Part shown: positions 13,468 to 25,012 of the stretch, piece after piece | Layout of the letters: the number at the start of each line of letters is the position of its first letter | Numbering within the stretch: the first letter of the stretch is position 1 | DNA from: Paragordius varius | Taxonomy: Eukaryota > Nematomorpha | Assembly: GCA_964247055.1 (NCBI GenBank) | Contig: OZ176050.1 | Span: forward strand, 11,346,001-11,410,000 | Length of the DNA: 64,000 nt | Direction: 5' to 3' | The notes under the pieces: generated by a model | Databases searched by the model: none | Told to the model about the DNA's origin: nothing | What the model saw: only the letters and a program-made list of their open reading frames with translations | Position numbers and translations under genes: made by a program

Positions 13468-14112
13468 TAAATGTAAAACAAAACCCCCAAATAAACAAAA
13501 TATAATTAAACCAATAAATTAATTTTCATATCTTTTACTTGATGATATTCATTAAGTTTTTAAAATGGATTTTAATTGGTCCAAAATAGGGTAAAGAATT
13601 CAAATGGTTACAAACAGAATTTTAGCAATACACACAACAACCAAAAAGAGAAAAACAAATATGCGCATATGATAAAATTTATCGTTTTTTCATTTTTTTG
13701 CTAATATATTTTTTTGTTCTATATGTATAAATATAAAATCAATTTTGGTTATTGTTGTCACAAATAGTAAATATTTTACATATACGTTATCAAAAAAATT
13801 GTGTTGCGAGTCAATAAAAACTTGAAAAGTAAAAAAATTGTGTTTTGCATCAATTTGTAAAACACAACACAACACTCGTTTTTTAAAAGCGCACAGAGAG
13901 GAGATAAGATGATGGATTTCAAAGCATGCACATGAGATTGCATGATTGTATATATGTTAATTTTTTAACGCAAATTGCTTTTATAAAAATATGTATTTGA
14001 TTAAAAATCAATATGCACAAAATACTAAAAAATTGAAATTTACCTTCAATATGTTTCCTCTAAAATGGAGCTTTACATGTAAAAATGCTTATTTTAAATT
14101 AAATGCCTAATC
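13468..14112. other. Intergenic DNA without recognised features
   Basis: AT-rich sequence between two MITEs. The short open frames here have no domain resemblance. Confidence 0.4.
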
Positions 14113-14388
14113 CAGAGGTGCCCAACACAAATAGCTTCGCTAATCACATTTTTAAACCAAAACATGCCCGCGCAGGCCGCACCAAAAAATAAATGGCTAT
14201 TAATTACATTATGTAAAGTAAAACACTAAAAAAACTTAATTTTACGATTGTCGCTAGTTCGATGCCAAAATTTGAAAAGAATTATTCAAAATTGTTTAAA
14301 AAACATCAATTTTACTATGATGAATTTTAAAAAGAGCAATATCTTTGCGTATTATGGACCTTCTCACAAAATAGCGTGGGCAATCCTG
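14113..14388. mobile_element. hAT-type MITE with 8-bp target duplication
   Basis: A 276-bp element starting CAGAGGTGCCCAACAC and ending GTGGGCAATCCTG. The flanks are GCCTAATC on the left and GCCTAATT on the right, a 7/8 match, as expected for hAT insertion. The internal sequence includes TAGTTCGATGCCAAAATTTG, which recurs in the related copies near 29866, 35848 and 40026. No coding capacity. Confidence 0.7.
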
Positions 14389-16044
14389 GCCTAATTGAAA
14401 CTAAGGCTTAAATGATTTTCATATGTACATTTCAAGAGAGGGGGTTTGTTAGGGGAAAATTGTCAAAAAATAAATTGAAATGTTTATAATTTATTTTTAA
14501 AATTCATATAATATTTTTAAATTATATATATATATATGGTAAATTGAATATATATAATATTAAATAAATAGATTGGTAGAAGTTTGTATCTGTTGGTGTT
14601 CTAACATAAAATCATCAAAATAAGAGGCAATAAGAGGCAATAAATTTTTTAAATAAAAGAAGTTATATATTAAAATTTGCAATTTTTTGGACATTCACAT
14701 TTGTTTTATTTATAATAAATAAATGAACATTATAATTAAATAATTTTTTACATTAATAATACTTTATCATTATACAAATGGTAAAAAGTCAAAATTTAAA
14801 ATAAATGATGCCTGCTTGTCACATTATATTTAAAAAATCATTTTCTAAAATAAATGTATGTTTTAATAACAGCACAAAACATAATTTTCTATTGATTTTT
14901 ATATCATATAATTAATTACATAAATAAACTAAAAAACAATTTTGTTAAGCATGAAAAAAAAACTTTTCTAAAAATACAATAAAATGAAATTCACAAAGTT
15001 GTAAGAAAAATAAATTTTTTAAGAGAGTAATAGAGAGAAGATAGTGATTGAGATCTTAGATTGAAAGCAAAAAGTGAGTTTTTAGTTCATACGGTGGGTC
15101 AATCATTTGATGATGAAGTTAACTTGTTGGGTTTGCGACTAATATTTTAGGTTTCCAATAGTATTTTAACTCTAATATTCCATGATTTTGTATTATAGTT
15201 TTGTTTCGTATCAGACAAAACACCAACCACACAAAGAGGTTATAACACTAAAAAGTAGATTTTTTTTCCATAAAGCTACTTAGGTTTTGTTGTGCATACG
15301 CATAATTTATAAATGAGTAAAGGTTGATATAGTATATATCGTGTTGTTTTGAAATAAAAATTGGCAAAAATATTGTAAATAACGTATAGTAGCAGAGAAT
15401 AAACATGCTCACGCTTTTTCAGTGCTAATAATTGTCGAGGTATAATTTTTCGCGACTTCTCTTTTTTCATGTTTTAAGGTAAATACAGATATAACTTAAA
15501 TACGTAATACTTATAATATATTATTATAACTATAACGCAATGATTATCAATTTAAAGAGTTAAATAGTTTTGATACATGGTATATTACCTAAATTGTAAT
15601 AAATTAATTAATTAATTATATAAGTTTAAAATTGTTACAATTAAATTTTCTATAAAGCAAAAAAAACGGTTATAATATAATTGCAAGTTACTGAATAACA
15701 TATACAGAGAAATAAAAACATTCACATAGAGAGAATCCGTTTTTTTTCGTTTGTTCAAAAATAATCAAAAAATAAATATATAATACGTAATTTCAAGTGT
15801 ATATGATGATTGTTTAATAGAAATAAATTAAAATATATGTGCAATAAAAGTAATAACACAATTGATAAACCTGAGAAAAAAACAAGTATAGCGTAACTTC
15901 ATGCAGCGGTGTTTTGAATTCTACTCTATGCGCCTCATTTCAATTAATTCCTTGAATAATTAATCTGTCAGGATTTAAAAATTAGGATTTTTAATATAGG
16001 ATTGCATATTTGATTGTAGGGGGTGGACATTTTATCATAAAACA
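14389..16044. other. Region downstream of soxC (3' flank)
   Basis: No gene found. Some of this DNA is probably soxC 3' UTR, since the stop codon is at 16045. Several TTTATT hexamers (AATAAA on the minus strand) occur, but the true cleavage site cannot be picked by eye. Short tandem (AGAGGCAAT)2 at about 14622-14641. Confidence 0.4.
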
Positions 16045-19000
16045 TCAAGATGATGTCCAAATTTCATTAATATCGGGGCTCATTCGTTCCAGAAATTGGA
16101 AATGAGGCGATACACCTGCCCCATTGTTATGTTGAGTGGAAGTAGTATTGCTGGATAGTTTTGGCATTATATTTTGCTGGAAAACACCGCCATAAAAATG
16201 ACCTTGTAAAATGTTGGCTAATATAGTTTTGTTGGGCATATCCTGAGACTCTTCAGTGTCATTAAAGCACGTTGATGAACCCAAAAATTGATCAAATTTG
16301 GCAATAGGAGACGATGTTAGGGTTGAATCACATTCATCGAAATCGTCATTTGCTGAATCTGAAACAAAATTATTACAACTGTTATAAGGCTTGATCTGAT
16401 TATCATCAAAATTTGAACTCCTCTGTGTTACATGATAATCAGTATTGTTGTCAAAGAGCAACTCCTTTACAGTGGAATGATTAGATAAAAATGTATCCAC
16501 CACTTTTTTGTGTAACATTTCATCGCTCTCCAGATGACTGGTCCCGTTGTGAATTATTTTGTGATCATTTGTTGTTTTGTCATTGAGCAGTGATGTAGAT
16601 GTATTGAGTTGTAAAGTTGATTTTGGAGCAGTATGAAAATAAAATTGTTCAATGAGATGTTGTTTGACTGTAGGGAGAACGGTACCCCCAGTTATTTCAG
16701 TACCAAACGTTTGACACTCATTCATTTCATCTTCAAAATCCATATTTTCAATCGATGGCGCACCTTGATCACCCTTGCTTGAAGAAGGATTTGGTTCAGA
16801 AATTATTGATAATTCGTCATGTAACAGGTCAAGATATCTATCTGAATCATTAAAAGTTTTTTTGTACAAAGGGAAATCGGGCGTTTTCCCAAGTATCGTA
16901 TTTTTGAAACTATCGCCGCTTTTGTCGTCAGATGTTACCCCTAGTGAAATGGGAGTACCATCACCCAACCAATCAGTAAAATCTTGAAACAAGGAATCAC
17001 CATTAATATTTAAATAAGAACTTTCCAGACAGCCATTGATAATAGTGGGTGTATCGTCAACAGGACTACACCAAGAAACATTTGTACCATCATACAAAGT
17101 TCCATCTTGATCGAAATTACCAAGAGCCGAACTTTTCAGAGATACTGAATTGTTTGAAAAGGATTCTTCTTCGCTACAATCCACGAATCCACAATCACTA
17201 GCTGCTCTTTCTAAACCACCTAATTTGTTAGGATTCTTGGAATCAAACGTAAAGCTATTAAAAGATGGTGGTGGCAAAACTTTGTTGGCAGATTCGGGAT
17301 AATTTGAAATCACATTGCTATTACCATTCTGAGATTTAGTTGAATCCTTCACCAATGATGAGCACGAGGAAGATTGTGGCTGATAATAATCATTTGACGA
17401 TTTTGACTTAAAGGACCCAAAGTTAAGCCGCGTGGTAAAATCTATATATATGTATATATATATATTTGGGGATAATGAGGTGCAATTATTTATTAATAAG
17501 GGCTCTTAGAAAATGAAACCAAAATGACGGTGGTCAAAATTATATGAAACCAAAACACATCGAAAGGGCCCATTCTTTTATATGGGCAGGTTCTGGTTTT
17601 AAACAAATTTGGCAAGCCCAGTTATATAATAAAATAAAAATGGTCCAAGAACTTAACACGTTATAACAGAATCGTCTGCTTTTCTTTAAAAACGCAATGA
17701 TTTGTACTAAATAAAAATATATGTACCTAATTGATCGTCATGAAACCCGGATGAATTGGTGTCTATGCTATGTTGTGAAGCCGTTTCAGATTTCCAATCA
17801 GGACTGCATATAAGCGCATTGTCATTTATATTGGTCAATTTAGTATCGATATACTTAATATCCTGTAACCGTAATACTTTTTTCTCGCCCGGTTCAGCTT
17901 CACGTGCATGGCTTTGAACCATTTTTTTCTTGAATTCTTGATCAATCTTCAAATGGGTAAAACCATTTTGTTTTAAACCTCCCAACAATTGAAGATTATT
18001 AACAGAATTATTTGATAACGACTTTGCAGAATTGTTAGCCTTTAAAAGGGTATAATTCATGGGCAAAACTACATATTGAACTTGATTTCCGCAGGTATTA
18101 TTATGATTTAATGAAATTTTAGATTGAATCAATGAGTTGGCAGAATTACCCGTTTGTAACAACACAGTTCTATTGCAATTTTTATCGAAAAAATGACTTT
18201 GGTCTACCATTTCGCTGTTGCCCATGCTCAGATTAGTTTTAAAGCTACTTCCATTCGGAAAATGAGTGAATTTTTGATTCATGCCATTCATGACAACGGC
18301 TTTAGTTTTGCACTTTTTGCGTGGGCGATACTTGTAATCAGGATACTCTTGACTGTGTAAAATACGTAACCTTTCAGCCTCCTCTATGTAAGGCCTTTTT
18401 TCTTGTTCCGATAGCATTTTCCATTGGCGGCCCAGGCGTTTACTAATTTCAGCATTGTGCAATTCGGGATCAGTTTCGGATATTTTGCGGCGTTCGATTT
18501 GACTCCAAACCATAAATGCATTCATGGGTCTTTTGATGTGTGATGCCGTCGAGACATTGCTAGACAAAGCCAAGGAAGAATTAGATGGTCCCATCGAAGT
18601 TTTAGAAGGAGATCCAAGGATTCGGTTGTTTTGATAAGCAAAAAAGGTCGCTGATGACTCAGGGGCTTGGACTTTTTGTTGGGCACAAAATGGTATTAAG
18701 TGGTTATTTACGATATTGTTTTTATTACTGTTATAAAAAGCATTGCGCATAAAACCAATGTGGCTATCGAATTTAGATTCATTGTTTATACGCGAACTAA
18801 GTTTAGCTATAGCATCCGTGTATGGGGTAGTTGAGGGAGTATTATAATTAAAACTGATGGCAGTTTTATCAACATTTAGGGTTGGGGACAGATAACTACC
18901 ACTATCATTATTGTTAGAAAATATATTATTGCATTTAATTTGCTGTTCTTCCCTCATATTAATGTCTTTAAAAAGCTCTAATGATGTATGATCTGTGGGA

Positions 19001-19746
19001 TATGAGCAATTTTCAGTTATATCATCATTGTTATGATTAGAAGAGCAAGCATTTGGTTCCCACAATAAATTATGGAATATACCTTTTTTATCATCAGTAC
19101 TTCGTACGATTGCATTCATAGAATCTTGACCACTGGTTTTAGTTATAAGCCTTGGTTGATTAGTGATCATAGATATATTATCGCCAGGGTTCAATATATT
19201 TGATGACTTTGGAGCTAAATGACTATCATTCATAGATGTTGAGGATGTTAATTTTGATGTATTAACTGATAATGTTTCACCAAAATCTAAAGAAAAACTA
19301 TCTTTCACACAGCCATTAACATTAGTTGTTATCGTATCCAAGCGTGTATTAACGTTTAACGTCATTTCATTATTTTTTCCATTAAGGTTGTGATAAAATA
19401 TTGAAGTATCCATAAGATTTACGTTGTCAACCAAATGATCAAGATTTTTATTGTGACCATTACCATCATTAAGTCGTGTGGTTTGTCCTTGCATATGTTG
19501 TTTTTCATGGCTATCTTTACTATTACCATAATTATTAGAAACCACATCTTTCTCATTGTATGTGGTGTGAGTATTAATGCATGGTATATCATTGCTAATA
19601 GAAAATAATGATATATTTTGGTGACAATTTTTTTGATTATTATTTTTATCATAGTTATCGATTTGTGGTGAAGTTGGAATTGAAGGACAAAAAAAGCCAT
19701 ACCTTTCATTAGTGTTTGAGGATATGCAAATGTTTTGATCATTCAT
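16045..19746 (-). CDS. soxC: SoxC-group HMG-box transcription factor (Sox4/11/12 homologue), two exons
   Basis: A nuclear sequence-specific DNA-binding factor. Exon 1 is 17727-19746 and exon 2 is 16045-17441. The 285-nt phase-1 intron has a GTACAT donor and a TATATATAG acceptor; the joined frame gives about 1138 residues. The HMG box covers residues ~403-481, from [19 protein letters not shown] through [10 protein letters not shown] to [13 protein letters not shown]. The [18 protein letters not shown] and EAERLR combination is typical of group C; SoxB and SoxE differ at these places. The start is the first ATG after an in-frame TAA 39 nt upstream. Both flanking regions are long, Asn/Ser-rich and of low complexity. 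About 400 residues precede the box, whereas vertebrate SoxC proteins have it near residue 50. The vertebrate SoxC coding region is normally intronless; here an intron lies ~190 residues after the box. No clear match to the vertebrate C-terminal activation motif was seen. Group assignment is inferred from the box alone. Confidence 0.94.
17442..17726 (-). other. soxC intron
   Basis: A 285-nt intron, phase 1. Splicing joins the CAATTAG end of exon 1 to ATTTTACCACG, restoring an open frame of 465 codons. A (TA)n tract directly precedes the AG acceptor. Confidence 0.85.
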
Positions 19747-21788
19747 AATGAACGGCAGATTGTTGGAAAAAGTTACTGAATTTTAAAACAAGACAAGAGA
19801 GAGATTGTCTTAAAAATTTCAAACATACGCACCTCACGCACACTCACACACTATACTCTGTGGTAGTTTACCATTTTTATTATTGTCAAAGTGTAATTAT
19901 TAATTAAAATAGAGGTAATGCGTGTGTGTAAGCGTGTTTTTGGTAAATTGGAAATAATTGACAATCAAGGTAGATGAAAAAAACAGGTTAGAGTTTACAA
20001 TAATGAGTAATTGAATGGGTTTGATAGATGTGTAAACAAAAAATGAATAATGGTTTGGTTTTTTCCATAGTTTGATAATAAAAAATTTATGGCAATATTT
20101 ATTTGTTAGCTGTGTTTTTGGAGTGATAAGATTACTATTTCAACATCAGTGAAAAGCGTTTAAATATTTATGCATGTTTGTTTAAACTCAAAATTTGGTG
20201 TTTGATTTATTGGATGATAAAATTTGAGATATACTAATGTTTATTCTGTGGTTTGTTGGTAAGAGTATATGAGTGTTTGGATATGTATGTGATAAGAATA
20301 CCATTTTTAAGCTTTATATTTGCATCATAAACAGATGATATTGTGGAAATAAAGGTTGGAAAATTCGTTATTCCAAAACAAAATAGTTAATATTTTTGAG
20401 AATGAGCACGCCTCTTGAATATTATAATTTGTGCAAACGCGAAACGCTTTGATTGAGCAATCTGTAAAAACAAAAAATAATAAGTTTTATGATTAAATAT
20501 AATCTAGCTTTTCTAATAAAATGGTTTAAAAAAAGGTTAGAGACTTAAAATTACCCTAATAATGTCCAACAAAATATTGCGGCGTTAAACTAAAAATATT
20601 TGATACAAAAACATCCAAATTTAAAGAAAAAAAATTATTAAAAATAATATTTTACCAATTATGTTTGCACTTAATGATGCATAACCGATGATTTAGGAAT
20701 ATTATATAAGGATAAACATAAGAATAAATATTGGAATAATTTAAAAAAAGTGATACTTTAAAAAACTGTGTCGTGTTTAAAGTATTTTAAAGAAATTTAT
20801 AATTTCAGTAATATTTAAAAAATATAGCGATTATTACTAACATCGAAGAGTTACAAGTTCTTCTGCAAAAAATCGTACAAATGAAGTTTATGTCGTATAT
20901 TTATACTTTTATTTTCCTTGCTTTTTTTCTTTTATTTTTCCTTTTTTGTAATGTAATGTGTGTGTGTGTACATATAAAATAACAAGCAAACTCTTTATAT
21001 ATACTAAATCTCATTTATACAATGCAAAAAAACGCAAAAGACACGCAAACATATACATAGTATAGTAGTATAAAAGCTTGATGATGTTAAAATATAAAGA
21101 AAAAAAAAGAAAAGTATAGTATATGGAAAATTTCTGTATACAGATGCATTAAACATTGCAAAACAGAAAATTGTTTATCTTTTGCTTTGATACAACAAAT
21201 TTTTTTAGAGAAAAGATACAGTGTGTCGCAATACAAAAATTTAGATGTTTTTTTTGGAGGTGTGGCTGACTGTGACTGCCTAATTATTACAAAATTTTGA
21301 AAAGAGGGATAGATATTTTAGCGATCGAAAAAAATTCATAAGATTTAAATATTGGTAAACACTTTATATAATCATTTCATATCCCTCTATCTCTATTGTG
21401 TTGATTACTACAATATAAAAAAATTAATTAAATATAGACACGTCATAAAAAATTTTGCTATTAGCATTAAAGTACAATCGATTAATTACATGATAGCTAA
21501 AGGGTAATGTAATTTACCCAACAGAAATGTACAATCATATATTATTATTATTCAAGCTCCCTCCCCTCCTACTTTGTAAAATGTTGTTAAAGCTTTTATA
21601 TTAATTGAATTTTTGTGCCTTGTAATTTATAATATTGGAGCGTACCTTTTCGCTGTGACAATATTAATACAATTAATGGCTTGGTGTTTTAACACGGTAT
21701 ACATAATATTGCAAAGAGAAAATAATGGTGATTGGAGTTGACTAAGTTTAAAATATTTATATTTACTTTTAAACCCTTTTGTTATATA
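19747..21788. other. soxC 5' flank, probable promoter and 5' UTR region
   Basis: No coding sequence seen. Just upstream of the soxC start is an inverted pair, AAGACAA and TTGTCTT, separated by 8 bases (19790-19811). Each half resembles a Sox-type core (ACAA/TTGT). No TATA box or transcription start can be assigned with confidence. A (GT)n run is at about 20958-20968. Confidence 0.35.
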
Positions 21789-22003
21789 CAGTCATGTCTC
21801 CTTTACTTTACAAATTTTTTTTTTCGTTAATGGGTATAAATATTTGGTAAAGAATGGAAAAACAAGAGCTCTATGGTAATTCTTATACTTTTTTTGATGA
21901 ATATGATATTGTTGAGACCATAGATCTCCTGTTTTTCCATTCTTTACCAAATATTTATACCCATTAACGAAAAAAATAAATTTTTATAAAGAATACATGA
22001 CCG
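21789..22003. mobile_element. Palindromic MITE with TA flanks, CAGTCATGT family
   Basis: A 215-bp element from CAGTCATGTCTCC to CATGACCG, with TA on both sides. A long, nearly exact inverted pair (TTCGTTAATGGGTATAAATA ... its complement, continuing through TTTGGTAAAGAATGG) forms most of the arms. The small loop is ACAAGAGCTCTATGG... and is non-coding. Confidence 0.8.
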
Positions 22004-22433
22004 TAAATACCTATCCAGCCTACCACAAACTACCTCTATAAATCAAAGACAACAACAGCAGATTGAAAAGATTTATATTACAGTATGTAACTTATAATGT
22101 CCAATTTAGTATGCACAATACAACAATAGATCTCACAAAAAGTAAATATATGGTAAGAATTTGCAAAATAATGTTTAATTTTTCAACTTATATAGAGATG
22201 GTAGATAGATAGATTTTTTTGACATATTATTAAGGGGAGAGGGAGGGGGGATAAAGGATGCTAGAGTAAAAGGATACTTATTAAAGGCTTAATAGAGCTT
22301 AAACAGACACCTGCCTCATAAAAATAAAAAATCTATAAATATACATTACAAATATACACTAAATGAATATTATTACTCATCAAGGTATTATCTTAATTAT
22401 ATAGTATTCATATATAGGTAAGCTTAAAATTTT

Positions 22434-22473
<40 letters not shown>

Positions 22474-22686
22474 CAAAGATAAGGTATTATGTTTATTTAA
22501 ATAAAATTCGAGAAAAACGAATTTTTACAAAAAAGATACCCATCATATGTTAAAATAAAAATTAATAGTTTACATAATATTGATTATTATCAATATTTTC
22601 AACATTTATGGAGGTGTCCTTTCAACACAGCTGTAACAATATTACATTTTAGTAAACGGGATTTAATCAAATTTAAGTTTGATGTT

Positions 22687-22733
<47 letters not shown>

Positions 22734-24841
22734 GTGATATCTAGCTGTGAGAAAATTATCTAGCCACTCAAAATTTAGAATACAGTTTGAATCAATCAAT
22801 ATTAGTGTTTGCCTTTATATATATCAAAAAAATGGTATATATGTTTTTTATAAAGATTATTAACATGCCATTTTATAGAAAAAATAAAAATATATATAAA
22901 TATAAGATAAAAAAAGTTCAAATTGCATATTTTATGATAAACGGTTTATATTATATTATCAGTGAATGGAATTTTCTAAACTGTTAGTTTAAAACCCATT
23001 ATATAAACATACAAGTAATTTATTCTTATTGATTCTAAATTACATTTTTTGAATTCAATTGTATAGAAAAAAAAACTATAAACTATGGTCTGTTTTTTAT
23101 ATTAATTTATTGATTAATTTGTATAAATTATGTTCTACAACATGAATATATATCTATATGTTTAGCGAAACATTGTATCATTATCCGCTTTTAATATACA
23201 CACGTAATAAGCATTAAAACACAATTCTCACTAAAAAAATTCATGTATGATTCTTTAGAACATAGTTAGCATTTGGTGTTTCTAAAGCTTACTAAGATAA
23301 AAAATGCGTCAACACTATTAAACTGGGCCCGAAATAAACCTCATTGTTTTTAGAATGAGCGCTCCGGACTCGGCAGATTTTTTCGGAAAATTACATCAAA
23401 TTTTTTTCTTTCTCTTTCAATAATGAGATCATAAATCGTTTTTCATAAAATACTATTTAAATGTTATAAGGCTAATAGCTTTGATTATAAAAATGTTTTG
23501 GATAACTGTATGTGTGCCAAGAATCGAGTGTTGCAATATATTTTTAATGTAAGCGCATTTACAATATCGTATGGTACATAGAAAGTTTGTCCATTCTAAA
23601 ATATATAAAATTAATATAAAACATAAACCAAAAATGTTTAATTTTAACCATTTGTTGCTTTTTACCATACGTTACTGTTTATCAATAACAAAAAAATTTA
23701 ATACATATAATTTTTAAATAAAAATATTTAAAATCCACTTAACGTCAATGCTGCTGATGCTAAACAAAGTAAAACGCTATTTCATTTTTATTCTCATGAA
23801 TTTCAGATAATGTTGACTTCTGTTATAAAAATAACTTATTAACCATACTGCTTTAAAATAGAAGCTATAAGATTTACTGGATCCTAACTAATTAAAAAAT
23901 AAAGTGGGTAAAAGTAAAAAATTTAACCAATTTTCCAATATATGATTAAAACTATTTCAAAAAATAACCTTACAATCAATAAATATAATAATTTATGTAG
24001 TCTCATAGCACACAATCCAAATAAACAATATTTTTATAGTTAATAATTTATGGACTTTCTTCATTCAGTGTTGATTATGAAGGATTAAGAAAGAATAACT
24101 TTTATGGCAAAGATGTGTTGTGCAACACAAAAATAATTAAAAAAATGATAATTAATTACTCAAAAAATAAATCTGGCAATGGATAGTTTTGAGTGAATCC
24201 AATTAACTTATCGAATTGTTTCCATCATCCATAAGTATAAAATAAATTGGTTGGCTGACCTTCGAACAAACTTAAACAATTATTTATTAAGACTATTAAT
24301 TTAATTAGATTTATATTATGATTTTCATATAGAAATGGAGAGGATATATTGTTGATTTCTTACAATCAGATGGTAACTTTAACGGCATACTTAAAATAAT
24401 GTGACCAAACTTAACTGGTTAGTTTTAATCCTTTTAATTTATCGTTAATTCAAAATAAAGATGTATCACAAATTCAACAATGGATATAAAAACGGTTAAA
24501 ATTCAGATTTAGAGGATATTATATTCATCTAGAAATTACAAACAATAAAAATGAGAACCGATATGACGGTCACGAGACGATAATCGATTAATTTACTAAA
24601 CGAAACAATATAAATTAAACCTAATAAAATGTGTTTTGTTATTATAGTTTAATAAATTTTTAAACAATGATAAACATGACTGGTTATTTTCAAAAGAAGC
24701 ATTTACAACACGGTGATGAATGCATTAACCACGGTGAGATATAATTCACATTGCTAGAATAACATTGCATCAACTCAAACATTTGCAAATATCTATAGGG
24801 CACATTTTAACTAGTACACCTCTTTAAAAGATTTGATTTTC
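22004..24841. other. Gene-poor DNA with two long AT microsatellites
   Basis: (AT)n runs lie at 22436-22468 and 22689-22731. A MITE is annotated separately at 23562-23677. The short frames at 22787-22987 and 23453-23668 are AT-driven and show no family resemblance. Confidence 0.45.
23562..23677. mobile_element. Short MITE related to the CAGTAGCGTATGG family
   Basis: A 116-bp stretch starting CAATATCGTATGGTACATAG and ending TTTACCATACGTTACTG. The ends are imperfect inverted repeats clearly related to CAGTAGCGTATGG. It is the most diverged member in the window. Confidence 0.6.
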
Positions 24842-25012
24842 GGGAAAGTTGAAGGGAAAAAGAAAAACTGGTTAAGGTGGTTGGATGGTATAAAGAAGGA
24901 GTTTGGTAGATAAATAAGTGTAAAGGAAATACCATGGGTAAAACAAGTTGAGGGAAATTGTAATTTAATTTCAAAGGGGTCGAATTCGACCTAGGAATTA
25001 CCTACCTACCTT
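24842..25012 (+). mobile_element. LINE ORF2 3' end fragment
   Basis: The plus-strand frame reads GKVEGKKKNWLRWLDGIKKE before a stop. This matches the C-terminal GK(V/I)EGKR..RWLD(N/G)IK motif found at the end of many non-LTR retrotransposon endonuclease-reverse transcriptase ORFs. It ends in a short tandem tail (CCTACCTACC), as seen in such LINEs. The copy is 5' truncated and degraded; the clade cannot be told from this piece. Confidence 0.6.

Noticed and set aside
16775-16987. Plus-strand frame opposite soxC exon 2
   Set aside because: Antisense shadow of the real coding strand.
19419-19742. 107-residue minus-strand frame over the 5' part of soxC
   Set aside because: It overlaps the long soxC frame in another phase and has no domain; a shadow frame of AT-rich coding sequence.
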